Shown here one piece after another: positions 52,813-62,870 of a stretch of DNA of 64,000 bases; positions within the stretch are counted from its first letter, which is position 1, and each line of letters starts with the position of its first letter. The notes below the pieces were generated by a model. The model made no database searches. It saw only the letters and a list, made by a program, of their open reading frames with translations, and was not told the DNA's origin. The stretch is from positions 38,209,087 through 38,273,086 of the forward strand of contig OY759216.1 in assembly GCA_963662175.1 (NCBI GenBank), given 5' to 3'. The DNA comes from Aradus depressus (Eukaryota; Arthropoda; Insecta; Hemiptera; Aradidae). The position numbers and the translations under genes are program-made.

Positions 52813-52994
52813 AACTATACTTATTGTTACTGTTTACTAAGTGTAGACTAATCCAAAAGGACTGGAGGAGTAGACCCAATCCATTGGATGGAGGGCAAGC
52901 TCCAGTGAACGGAAGGTGAAGATCAGAGGGACGGTGTGAGTCTATAGAGAAAGTGAACCGAGAAGCAGTGAGTTGTGCAACCGTGTTCACTCAG

Positions 52995-53450
52995 CCACAT
53001 TAGCATAGAGCCACTCACGAAGGTCAGGCGTCGGCCATATCTGTCCCAGCGTGCCCAGAAGGGCAGTTGGCCGCTTTTCTAGTACTGAGGTGGTAGCAAA
53101 TATCCCTTAGGCTATAGTAGAAGTGTGTCCACCCCGCCACCTTTGCATAGAGCCACTCACGAAGCTCAGGCGTCGGCCATCTCTGTCTCAGCGTGCCCAG
53201 AAGGGGCCGCTTTTCTAGTGCTGAGGTGGTAGCAAATATCCCTTAGGCTATAGTAGAAGTGTGTTCTGACGAAGCGGTTCTATCGTTTTTCAAACGCAGA
53301 TGTTCACTTAAAGGGTTTCGTTTAAGGTCTTCTGACTTACAGAAAATGGTAATTAATGCCCTTTAGGCTAGGCTATAGAGGAAATGTTTTCTGACGAACC
53401 AGATGTTGATTTAAGGGTTTCGTTTAAGATTTTCCCGCTTAAGGAACCCA
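52995..53450 (+). repeat. Tandem segmental duplication, 142-bp period plus partial third copy
   Basis: GCATAGAGCCACTCACGAAG occurs at 53003 and 53145. Both are followed by GCGTCGGCCAT, CAGCGTGCCCAGAAGG, CGCTTTTCTAGT, GAGGTGGTAGCAAATATCCC and TTAGGCTATAGTAGAAGTGT. TTCTGACGAA, CAGATGTT and AGGGTTTCGTTTAAG recur at about 53263-53325 and 53387-53432. The source family is unidentified. Confidence 0.9.
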
Positions 53451-53776
53451 TTAAAATAAGAAACAAATATTTTTCACAAGGCAAAGAGAACCAACGGGCG
53501 AGAGGTGATCTTGACCCGGCTTAGACTGAGCATTTCACAATTTTTCATGCCCATATAAAATCATTTTAAGATTCAACAATACAAATACCATCTTGAGTCA
53601 ATATCAATACTTAAATCCAATCCTGCGATACTTGTAGTACCGATCTGCGACCAACGACCCCTCCCAAATAGCGGGACCTCGTCCCTGACCTGTCGTTAGC
53701 TCCTTCTCAAATCCCGCTCCGTCCATATCCTTTGACAAATCCTTTATCGTTCTATCATCCTCCATTTTTACTTTCC

Positions 53777-54312
53777 CAGCTGTATGAAGTATAAGGGAAG
53801 TTATGTAATAGGTCAGAAATTGATGTTGTTTCAACAGAATTTCATTTTTCTGATACTTTCACATATTCTAAAAAAAAAAAAAAAAAAGTCTCAGTGTACA
53901 CGATAACTCCCGATAGAATGAATGTATTGACACGAAATTTCATATGTTAATTAAGGATTATAACTATTTATTTTCAGCTGGATGGGGGGAACAGAGGCGG
54001 GCTCAACTTTCAAACTCTAACAACTGCCGATGTAATGAATATATGAAAATATTCATAAATATGAAATTTCATCTTTTATATATATTTACAACTCAGAACC
54101 CTATTAAGACACCACCTATTTCTTTTCCACATAATCGGCCGAAGGGAACAGAGATGGGGGCTCATCACAAAATTTAGTGTGAGTATTTAGAATGTAAGAG
54201 AACTACACATTTTTAGATCCAAACGCTCAATAGGTTTTGGTGGGAGAGCGTAAACTTAATTTATGAATTCGTGATGAGGAAATACATTGCAAGTTTCACA
54301 GACGATTTTTTC
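53777..54312 (+). repeat. Rep-A copy, longest (about 535 bp)
   Basis: Starts CTGTATGAAGTATAAGGGAA, ends near CAAGTTTCACAGACGATTTT. Inside, an extra half module (ATGAATATATGAAAATATTC ... TTTCATCTTTTATATATATT) has been duplicated, giving three modules where most copies have two. A Helitron 3' end is inserted 15 bp downstream. Confidence 0.8.
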
Positions 54313-54326
54313 ACTTTCAGTTATTA

Positions 54327-54850
54327 CTAGCAGTAATACCCGGCGTTGCCCGGGGAACTTTGACTTTTCTCCCAATATCACTCATTCAAATCCTATTCAA
54401 TTCTTCAACAGATGTTATAATTTTAAATTATTCATGTGTAATAAGGCTTTACAGTCCTTCAACGACAGACTGCTTTGCAGCGGCGGACACTCCAGCTTTA
54501 TAGAATCCAATACTGAACATTTTATGCCAATTCGTGCATTGATTCTTGTTTTCTAAGAGAATAAACAAAATGCGGGGTGGGTACGGGGGTAAGGCAAGGG
54601 TAGGGTAGAAAGAAGTCTCAAACATTTTTAGTGCTCCATAGAATCCAATACAAAATGGTTTTATGCCAATTCGTGCAATGATTTCTGTTCCATTAGCGAA
54701 TGCACCAAATGGGGGGGTGGCTGGGATAAGAGTGGGATAAAACTATGTTCTAAATCTTCTCGGTGATTCGACGAACATAATTGCTGAACATAAAAACAAA
54801 ATCGGATCGAAGTTTAGGAATCTATATAACACAAAAATTGATAAATTGAG
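54327..54850 (-). mobile_element. Helitron-like element, right boundary uncertain
   Basis: CTAG (54327-54330), CAGTAATACCCGGCGTTGCC and CGGGGAACTTTGACTTTTCT form the reversed Helitron 3' end. ATTATTCATGTGTAATAAGG and CAGTCCTTCAACGACAG continue the match for about 150 bp. Past that the interior differs from the other copies, with a duplicated ATAGAATCCAATAC ... TTTTATGCCAATTCGTGCA block (54497-54545 and 54640-54682). I could not locate the TC end. Confidence 0.7.
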
Positions 54851-55539
54851 TGCAGAACTATTCTCGAAATATCATTGAACTTAAAATTTAACCTTTCTAA
54901 AGACCAGATGTGTCACTTCAAAAGCAGTTAATATAATTTGAGTCCTTGCACAAATTATTATTGACATTATTAATCTCGGAACATACAAAGGCGGTACTGT
55001 TACTGCGTTCTTCAGGCTGAAATTGTCTTTGAGGATAACGTTTTGTCAAGCTGCGTCACTGTACTTGATACGAACTAGGGTTCAAAAGAACCTTATATTA
55101 CATATAGTGATAGAATACATTTCATCACTATCTTTATATCGTGCGAATTAAAATGTGTATATCCTTATAGGGCTGTCAGTTCTGTCTTCAGAATGATGTG
55201 ACATGAAATTTAAGTAGTCAAATGTAGAATGGTAATATATGTCGTGCAGTGAGCTACTTCATATGTCAGATATATATCATTTTATGTTGCAATTATTTTT
55301 CTACAACGTACATATTAGACCTTCACCAGGCGCGGATTCAGAGGGGTTTGTGGGAGGGCTCATAAGATCATTTAAAAAAAAAAAAATTTTCTCTTCTTTA
55401 AGGCATTTCGACCACGAGGGTCATGGATGCCTGATGGATGCAGGTCTGTGGGGATCCTAGCGGGCTAATTTGGATAGGCCCAGATTAATAATAATAAAGA
55501 AGATATGTACGGAATAGAAAGGCTATGTGATGAAGATAA
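54851..55539. other. No recognisable gene
   Basis: AT-rich; an A-run at 55373-55385 and one 73-codon frame without motif. Confidence 0.4.
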
Positions 55540-55800
55540 TTTTGTTTTATAATTTAGATAAGAGATTTGCGAATTGTAAGAAATTAAATAGTTGGGTAAT
55601 TTGGAAGCTATTATTGGATAGAATTTCGGAAATATCCACCGCAAGGTTGCAATTTTCACGCTGGGGACTATATGCCATGCATTCGGTCAGAATGTGTCTG
55701 ACAGACAGTCCCACCCCGCAGCATTGACACAGAGGAGGGGGTTCCCGAGCCATCAGATATCCATGGGTCAGCCTCGTGTTCCCTATACGTAACTGAGTTA
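55540..55800 (-). mobile_element. LINE relic: end of RNase H plus CxxC-H-C zinc motif
   Basis: The minus strand reads TQLRIGNTRLTHGYLM, then REPPPLCQCCGVGLSVRHIL, TECMAYSPQR, and QITQLFNFLQFANLL. LRIGxTRLTHxYL is the end of RNase H. PPxCxxCGxxLxVxHILxxCxxY is the following zinc motif of I/Jockey-type elements, with all Cys and His residues kept. The frame is open for about 80 codons. The relic at 18290-18652 is from a similar element. Confidence 0.8.
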
Positions 55801-56040
55801 AAATTAATAATTAAAAAATAATAATTATTATTAAGTTAAACATTTCCCAATTAACAATAAGGCTTTAGAGGTTACCCTCATAATAATAATAATTTAGAAA
55901 ATATTTATAAAATTCTAACTGCCAAAGTAAGTGTATCGAAATATTGCCTATAAATAAGTATCATAAAATAAAATGATATTATTACTGTATTTTATATTAT
56001 TCATTAATTAACTGTTTTATTAATAATGTTTTTTTGTGTT
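55801..56040. other. AT-rich, no feature
   Basis: A/T-rich simple sequence with TAATAATAATAAT near 55880. Confidence 0.45.
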
Positions 56041-56125
56041 GAATGTCTGATGATGAGAGCAACCTCGAAAGCCGGCTGGCATATAATAATAAAATCTGTG
56101 AGAGGTCAGACTATAATTTCATTTT
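56041..56125 (+). repeat. Rep-F copy with CTGATGA...GAAA core
   Basis: GTCTGATGATGAGAGCAACC, TCGAAAGCCGGCTGGC, ATAATAATAAAATCTGTGAG and AGGTCAGACTATAAT. The GAAAGCCGGC...ATAATAAT part matches 9683-9735 and the reverse of 9400-9460. Confidence 0.6.
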
Positions 56126-56137
56126 GCAAAAGCTCTG

Positions 56138-56242
56138 ATGGACTCATGACACAAATAAAAAACCTAAAGGTCTCGACCGTGTTTCGAACCCGCGATATTG
56201 AGCTTTGAAGCCAAGCACTCTCTGGGCTACCAGCTCCCTCTA
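56138..56242 (-). mobile_element. SINE-1 head, minus strand
   Basis: AAAAAACCTAAAGGTCTCGA, GTTTCGAACCCGCGATATTG and GGGCTACCAGCTCCCTC are the linker, B box and A box in reverse. The body is missing. Confidence 0.75.
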
Positions 56243-56931
56243 TTAATCAATTGATATATTTAATGAAACTATTAACAAAATGATAATATAATAATTTTTT
56301 TTTGTTTCAGGTGAGGCATGCATGAAGGAATCCTCGTTTTTCAGCCAACAGGTATTTCAAAGGGGTATAGATGATACTTCGTAGAGTGGCTCTAGCTCTG
56401 ACGGCGTCTTTACTTCGTTGTCGTGTAAAGACACATTAGGTTATAAAGTGTTGTGAAAATTCTTTCAGTATTATTGTCAATTATTTTCTCGTAATAAGTG
56501 AGCCGTAAACACATTTAATATTTCCAATATTATTCCGGATTATCTAATATTATATTGTACACGAATCTCCTAATAGAAAATTATTTGTAACAAATTTATT
56601 ATAGATGAATAAATCCTCGACTTGACGTCATATTCATTTTTAACAGAACATAATATTACGAGTATCATATTATAATATAATATTGTTAAATTAAAAATTG
56701 TGGTACTGAAATTTCATTCCTTCCTGCTTTTCCAGTGAACACATAAAGTTCTGGAGTAAATTAATATTTATTTTCACCTGATTCATGTCGAAATTTAATC
56801 AGATCTAACTAAATTGATTGTTTCACAAATACATGTTCCGAAAAAACTAGCATTAGAACTCAGTTGGTTCGCAGAAATTAAAATGGTACATTCCGATATT
56901 TCGGTCGAACGCAATTCTTTCTAACTTCTTT
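56243..56931. other. Unassigned AT-rich; possible micro-exon-like signal
   Basis: TTTTTTTTTGTTTCAG at 56296-56311 and CCAACAGGTATTTC at 56344-56357 would bound a 41-nt exon-like piece. No coding context supports it. The rest is AT-rich. Confidence 0.3.
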
Positions 56932-57203
56932 AGGAAGGCGCTGGTAGCTCAGAGGTACCGTCCAGGCCTACTGAGATCAAGATCGCTCAAGTTCGGAACC
57001 CGACCGGTAGTCCTTAGGTTTTTTATCTGGGATATAAAAAAAAACCTTGAGCATCCTTCAGATGCGACGTTAAGCGATGTTCCCGAGCCTGTGTGATGAC
57101 TGGTTGACAAAATTTAGGACTCCAACTGTAGAGTCGGGCTCATGTCCATGACGAAAGAGCGCTCTGGTAGTAGGCGATATGACCTCCCAGTCACAATAAC
57201 TAA
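56932..57203 (+). mobile_element. SINE-1, diverged
   Basis: AGGAAGGCGCTGGTAGCTCA, GTTCGGAACCCGACC, TTTTTTATCTGGGATAT, GCGACGTTAAGCGATGTTCC, AAAGAGCGCTCTGGTAGTAG and GCGATATGACCTCCCAGTCA. Part of the middle is deleted. Confidence 0.8.
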
Positions 57204-57375
57204 CTTCATTACTAGGTTGCCGACCCGCTGTTGTTTTTTTTAGTTTCTTGTCTCCTTAAAGAAATCTTCACAATATATTGTCACATTTTTCTTCTATGTC
57301 AATATTTAAATTCTTTTTCTTCTGTCATTTGACTAAACTAAGATAAACAGAGAAGAAAAATATATATGTATATAC

Positions 57376-57411
<36 letters not shown>

Positions 57412-57888
57412 ATAATTACAGTACGATGACATCCAGAGTTCCCTCCTGGAATTTCAACTTATATCTTGTATGCACTATTTTCCTCTTGAAGCATTGGTTA
57501 CATATTATATTATGCAAAACAAACCGATTTGAAAGTTTGTTTTTATAAGGTATTTGATCTGATAAAAATTGCATATTTGATGCATGCTGGGTGTTAGTAA
57601 ACATCTACCGCCGGAGACTTAAACAACGATTTGTTTGTTCATGGAACGCTTCGAATTGATTATGACCTCCAAATAGGACAAACGGGGGCTGGTATTTTGG
57701 CCCGACATAAACATTCTACAGATTGCTTAAAACATCAAACGACAAAGTCGGCAAATAAATTGATATTATAGGTTATATACGAAATTCTTGTGGGCTGTGA
57801 AACTGTACATTTTGTCAAAATATGCATATAAATCACTACCCACTTTTCGTCGCTTATTTTATAATTATTATTTTTTATTTTTACTTCC
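57204..57888. other. No recognisable gene; poly(A) run
   Basis: A run of 26 A lies at about 57384-57409. Remaining sequence is unassigned. Confidence 0.4.
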
Positions 57889-58250
57889 CCAGATTACGAA
57901 GTATAGGAGGATTTACGTAATCGGTAAATAATTCGGAGTTTTCATCGGATTTTCATGTTTTCCGACCTGTAGATTGGAAAAACAATGCGTTGTGTGTGAA
58001 CACGATAACTCCCGATAGAACGAATTTATCGACACGAAATTTTATATATGCGACCAGAAACCTATTAGTACCATTAGTACCTGTCAAACAACAATATCGG
58101 CTGAAGGGGATGGGGCTCAATTCCAAAACGCTAATAACTGAATGTATCGACACAAAATAAGTGTATGAGGATTTTGGAGCCCCAATGTAAGGCAACTGTA
58201 TTTCAGCGCAAACGGTTTACTGATTTTGGAGAGGGGAGGGAAAATGTGTT
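57889..58250 (+). repeat. Rep-A copy, 3' truncated
   Basis: CAGATTACGAAGTATAGGAG, GATTTACGTAATCGGT, ACACGATAACTCCCGATAGA, CGACACGAAATTTTATATAT, then AATAACTGAATGTATCGACA and TTTGGAGAGGGGAGGG. The terminus is missing. Confidence 0.8.
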
Positions 58251-58309
58251 TCTACAACTATTTTTTGTAAAGATTTTTTATTAGGTCATAAACATAAGCT
58301 GTATCTTGT

Positions 58310-58545
58310 AAAATGTAGTTAGGTCCCAGGGGAAAGTGGTCTCAATTGTCTTTTGATGTCGGCCAAAATCTAATCAGACCTAAGTTAGAACATGTGGCCT
58401 CCTTCATTCCAAATTTCAGATTCATAGCTACAATCGTTTTTGCGGTAGAGAGCTCAAAAAAATCAGTTGAAACCTTGATCTTGGATTTTGCACGATTACA
58501 ATATTTCCTTACACTAAAGGTATAAAGAAAGAAAAAAAATTATAT
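58310..58545 (+). repeat. Rep-C copy 1
   Basis: GTCCCAGGGGAAAGTGGTCT, AAATCTAATCAGACCTAAGT, AGAACATGTGGCC, TTGAAACCTTGATCTTGGAT and TTTGCACGATTACAATATTT, ending in a palindromic TTACACTAAAGGTATAAAG. Related to 58740-58975. Confidence 0.65.
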
Positions 58546-58724
58546 AATTCTAAAACTAACATTAATGTAAAGTGAAGTGATCCTTCACAAGACTTTAAGA
58601 CGATTTTCTGAATATATTTTGCAAACCGGCAGCCTTCGAAAAAAAAGTATATACAAGAAGAAAGTCAGGACACTATAAACTGGAAAGTTTTCTCTATACT
58701 GAGTATTCGAAGAGAGTTGGATTG

Positions 58725-58980
58725 TCATAAATGTATGCTGTATCTTGTACTTGGCTCCGGAAGAAAAGTGGTTATAATTTCCGTTCGATTTCGGTCAAAG
58801 TCCAATCAGATCTAAGTTAGCACATGTCTGCACTTCTAATTTCAAGAACTTTGCTGCAATCATTCACACGAGCACATACACCATTGCGAAGATGGTCAAA
58901 ACGGGTTCAGGGGACTTGATACGTGAAAGTCTTAAAAATTTAATTTCGTATTTTCGCACGATTACAAAACTATAAAGAAT
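58725..58980 (+). repeat. Rep-C copy 2
   Basis: CTCCGGAAGAAAAGTGGTTA, TTTCGGTCAAAGTCCAATCA, GATCTAAGTTAGCACATGTC, then TTTCGCACGATTACAAAAC. The order matches copy 1, with an extra CACACGAGCACATACACC segment. Confidence 0.65.
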
Positions 58981-59496
58981 GTATTGGCCGAAAAGTCAGG
59001 ACACGATTTTGGGAGATTAGACAGTTTTTTGGATAGATGTTCTTTTGTGTATGTGTGAATGTAAACAATCTTTGTATTCACTATACGGACGAATGGACCT
59101 ATAAAATTTGAAATTTCAAATTTGTGAGTCGTTCATTCTAGCCTAGATGATTGAATTTTGGCGAAAATTGGATGAAAATATAGATTGATTTACCACAAGC
59201 TTAGCAGTATTTTTGCGAAGACAATGTTGCAATTTAGGCAAGTTCCCAATTCTGACAAATATCCTCGTAAATGTTTTCTCTTTGGTATCTTCGCCTGACT
59301 AGACCTAAAGGAAATATTAGTCTGGTTCAGTGTTGGATCGCTCTGGTATAGTTAGCATTTTGTCTAATATCAAGTCGCTAAATTGCTATTAAGTTCTCCT
59401 TCAAAGCTTAGCCGGCTGGCTGGGGTCTAAACGGATCACTGAGGTTTTAGGTATAAGCTACATCTCGGCTTAGCTCACGCTCATCATTAGGGGAAC
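58981..59496. other. No recognisable gene
   Basis: Unassigned; contains GGGGAACTTAAAAGTAGG just before the TTAA site. Confidence 0.4.
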
Positions 59497-59942
59497 TTAA
59501 AAGTAGGTATAATATCTATGTCCTGGCGCAGGAAGTGACGTCATCCAGTGTGGTGGATGTATGGAGAAAGTATAGCAACCGCTGACCCAGCTCTAACCAG
59601 CTCCAACCATTGAAACTTAGCCTTAACCACCGCGCACTATCTTTCCCCACGGCTCGCTTCCCTTCCTCTGAGCACCCCCCCAGCTCAGAGGGGGTGGGGC
59701 CGAAGGAGGGGGTGCTCCAAGGGGTGGGACCGAAGGAGGGGGTGCTCATTCCAGCTGGGGAGGTACATCTCAGGGAGCTGCGCGAGCCGTGGGGAAAAAT
59801 AGTGCGCGGTGGTTAAGGCTAGGTTTGAATGGTTGCAGCTGGTTAGAGCTGGATCAGCGGTTGCTATACTTTCTCCATACATCCACCACACTGGATTACG
59901 TCATTTCCTGCGCCAGGACATAGCTATTATACCTACTCTTAA
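59497..59942. mobile_element. TTAA-flanked fold-back (piggyBac-like MITE candidate)
   Basis: TTAA at 59497-59500 and 59939-59942 brackets 438 bp. Left AAGTAGGTATAATATCTATG and right (reverse complement) GAGTAGGTATAATAGCTATG begin arms of about 165 bp that pair with few mismatches: CTGGCGCAGGAAGTGACG, TGGAGAAAGTATAGCAACCG, CTTAACCACCGCGCACTAT. The loop region (59670-59775) is GC-rich, with GGCCGAAGGAGGGGGTGCTC and GACCGAAGGAGGGGGTGCTC in tandem. TTAA specificity suggests piggyBac. No transposase is present. Confidence 0.85.
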
Positions 59943-59986
59943 ATAATAGTCCTTTACGGGGATACCATGACAAAAGATTTAAAAAA

Positions 59987-60107
59987 AGTCCCAGTGATTC
60001 AGAATGATTTCCCTAGCACAAATTATATTCGATTAACTTTGACCGTTGGGCTGAAAATCCAATAGTTGACTTTCATAATTCCTCATTTTGTGTCGATACA
60101 TTTATTA
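59987..60107 (-). repeat. Rep-A 3' half, minus strand
   Basis: AGTCCCAGTGATTCAGAATG, CCGTTGGGCTGAAAATCCAA, GACTTTCATAATTCCTCATT and TTGTGTCGATACATTT. It joins head to head with a plus-strand copy at about 60108. Confidence 0.7.
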
Positions 60108-60405
60108 TTTGTCTGTCCGTCTGTGAACACGATAACTCCCGATAAAATGAATGTACCGACACGAAATTTTGTAGCTGTATCCAGAACCTCATAAGGACGT
60201 CACGTATTGATTTCCAGCCAAATCGACCAAAGGTAAGGGGGGAGGCTCAACTCAAGAACACCAAAAAGTGACGATGTAATGAAAGTATCGACACAAAATT
60301 TAGTATGAGGATTTAGCAGGATTGAATTTTGAGGGAGAGCGAAAACTTGATTGATTAATTCGTGTTGGGTAAGTACATTGACGGTGATTCACCGACGATT
60401 TTTCT
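60108..60405 (+). repeat. Rep-A copy, 5' truncated
   Basis: GTCTGTGAACACGATAACTC, ACCGACACGAAATTTTGTAG, TATTGATTTCCAGCCAAATC, AGTATGAGGATTTAGCAGG, GTACATTGACGGTGATTCAC and CGACGATTTTTC. Confidence 0.8.
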
Positions 60406-62110
60406 TGTTAAATCATCGATACTTAAATCCAAAATTGCACGTTTTGTCAGGATGAGGTCCTTGGACTTTAATGGATTCTTTACTCCTTTCACATTTAGCT
60501 TAAAGAAGCAGACAACTGTGGTGGATGAAAGAAGGTACAAATATGAGTTGTTCTCCTGATGAAAGGGCCTTGTGATAGCCACCATTTACTGTATAATGAA
60601 GGTGTTGAAGGTTCCATTCTAGAGGACCACACCGTATCCTTGGACACTTCTGACAGGATGGGGTAGGTACAATGGGGCGGCCCGACCTGGGTGGACAATG
60701 GAACTGTGGCTTTTGTCTGAGTGAGGATCCTGTAGATTGTCAACCTTAGGTGGCCAACCTGATTGTCTAAGGTCAATCCACTAAGTCTGCTTTACTGTAG
60801 AAAGATGTGTGGTTGTTGATTGGGTTGTCTTTCAAGCGCTTTTGGAGCTAGGTCTACTGACGTGTAAGATAGGTTGAGATAAAATATTTCTTGGAATATG
60901 CAGTCATCGTCATGCACGTCATATTTAGGTCACATCACTTTCAAGAAGATGACGGATGATTCTTGTGAGGGAAGAAAATGTTAAATCCGTAGAGTGCCAG
61001 CCATTGGATTAGTTTTATCAGCTAGTAGGTAGATATTATATCAATTTATTGTATACTGTATTAGCCTTTAGATGATTTATAATAGAAAGTACAATAAATA
61101 TTTTAAGAAGATCTACAATATTCTATTTCTCAGAAATAGGTACTCAATATTCCATCTTGTTATAGCTGTAGCTTCATATGGTAAGGTGTATGCATTGAGA
61201 AAATACTACAAAGGTAGGTAGGATTCGTTGCAACAGCTGTCCAGTATTCGATCTCTCAGAAATATCTATTCCTATATAATATTTCTACTCAATATTACAA
61301 TTGTTGCAAAGAATTATATCTTTGTAGTATTCTGCTCATTGCATACACCCTCAGATAGGAAACGTTTTTTCTTATCTTACCTTGTGAAGCTACAGCCCTT
61401 GAAGCCCATTTTCACAAAATCTTGAGTTTTTCCTTCATCCTCGCATTCTAAGCACCATAAGATCCTCTAGTACGATAGCGCATTTCCTGGGTCTAGAGCC
61501 ACCATCTTCTTCAATATCCTCTTGGTACCTTTCCGGTCTTCCATGATCTCAGCCATTTCAACCTGGATCTTTCTGTATCCATTGCCGGTATCCAAATTTC
61601 CATACTTACAAATCTGTAATTTGACGCTTCTCCTGAATTTCTGAAGTAGATAGTTGAAATCGTGTAATAGAAACTTTTGCCCTCGCACGCATCAGTTGTA
61701 CATGCTGGACTCTCATACAAGCCCACCTCTTATCAGTTGACTTACAGCCTAGTCGTGTAATTCATATCACATGGCTCGCTTCTCACCTGAGAAAGCAGTT
61801 TGTATATCTAGGATTTATCTCCCATTAGAGCAGGAGGTAACCCAGGACAATACATTAGGTCTACCATGTTGTTCTCGGTAAACACGACTGGCATTCCAAC
61901 ATGTACCTGCTGGACGCCTTCTTCAGACGTTAGATGGCATAGCGGTGTTGGTCACTTACCGCGAGATCCTTCAGGCTCATTTGGAGGACATCATCATGGG
62001 GTGTCAGAAGGAAATTGGCCTTGAGATCTTCCGACTCTAATATTTTCATGATATCTTTGTCGTACTGCCATTAACTCAACTCAGACTGGAGCTGTCATAA
62101 CAAAATAAAA
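60406..62110. other. Low-repeat stretch with possible exon remnants
   Basis: Composition is more balanced than elsewhere. Minus-strand frames include LKSKDLILTKRAILDLSIDD (60355-60585), IQVEMAEIMEDRKGTKRILK and KMVALDPGNA (61467-61688), KILESEDLKANFLLTPHDDV with SLKDLAVSDQHRYAI (about 61950-62070), and VHVGMPVVFTENNMVDLMYC (about 61840-61905). These look protein-like, but I cannot join them into a gene or name a family. Splice-like AG/GT signals exist (for example TCTCAGGTGAGA in reverse near 61785) but none is decisive. A decayed transposon protein is equally possible. Confidence 0.35.
61160..61405. repeat. Imperfect inverted repeat
   Basis: GCTGTAGCTTCATATGGTAA, GGTGTATGCATTGAGAAAAT and ACTACAAAG (61164-61213) pair with CTTTGTAGTATTCTGCTCAT, TGCATACACC and ATCTTACCTTGTGAAGCTAC (61320-61393). 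A 20-bp insertion is in the right arm. It may be an old fold-back element. Confidence 0.7.
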
Positions 62111-62639
62111 ATTCTAAATCAAAATGAAATTGTTCATTACATTCTAGTATTATTGCCACTTCATGAAACTGCCACTCATGCCTGACCAATCATTAAAAAC
62201 GTTTCAAAATTGTGTGATCTCCATTGCTCTGTGTAACAGAACTAACTTGGAGTAAGCTTCCTCTGAAAGATTCCATTTTTTGTCTTGATAACTTTAGGAT
62301 TTGTTAAATCTGTAATCTCCGTATTGAAGGATTTAGGTTAAAAATGCTACACAAAAGGGCGCAATGCTCGAAAAAGTTCCATTTCTCAAATTCCCTAACA
62401 ATGCTCGATTTTTTTTATCAGATTTGTGGCGTTGCGAATTTTAACATATAGTATTATTTCTATTGCGACTTTATTTTGACATTTTCCCCCCTTTCTAATC
62501 AAAATATAGTTGATAAAAAAAAATATTACAATATTTTCATTTTTCAAATACATTTCAAAAATAAATTTAGCTTAACGACTTTTCTAAGCGAAAAAAATCA
62601 AGTATATCCATAATCGATGAGGACTGAAGTATTTATGAA
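62111..62639. other. No recognisable feature
   Basis: AT-rich, no supported element. Confidence 0.4.
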
Positions 62640-62870
62640 TAGATAGAATGAATATATCGGCACGAAATTTCTTATGTAAATTAAAGATCACGTTTTCACC
62701 TATTAGTTTTCAGTGGAATCGGCCGAAAGGAAGGGGATGAGAGGGGAGGCTCAACTCAAAAACCCTATATAACGACCTGAAATTTAGTATCATTCAGAGG
62801 CCCTTATGTAAGCCAACTATTGATTTTTAGTCCAAAGAGGGAGAGTGAAAACTTACTTGGTTTCAGGTAA
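62640..62870 (+). repeat. Rep-A, partial
   Basis: TAGATAGAATGAATATATCG, GCACGAAATTTCTTATG, GTGGAATCGGCCGAAAGGAA, GGCTCAACTCAAAAACCC, ATTGATTTTTAGTCCAAAG and GAGAGTGAAAACTTAC. Both ends are lost. Confidence 0.75.

Noticed and set aside
56312..56352. Spliced micro-exon
   Set aside because: Acceptor- and donor-like signals exist, but the 41-nt piece has no coding partner on either side.
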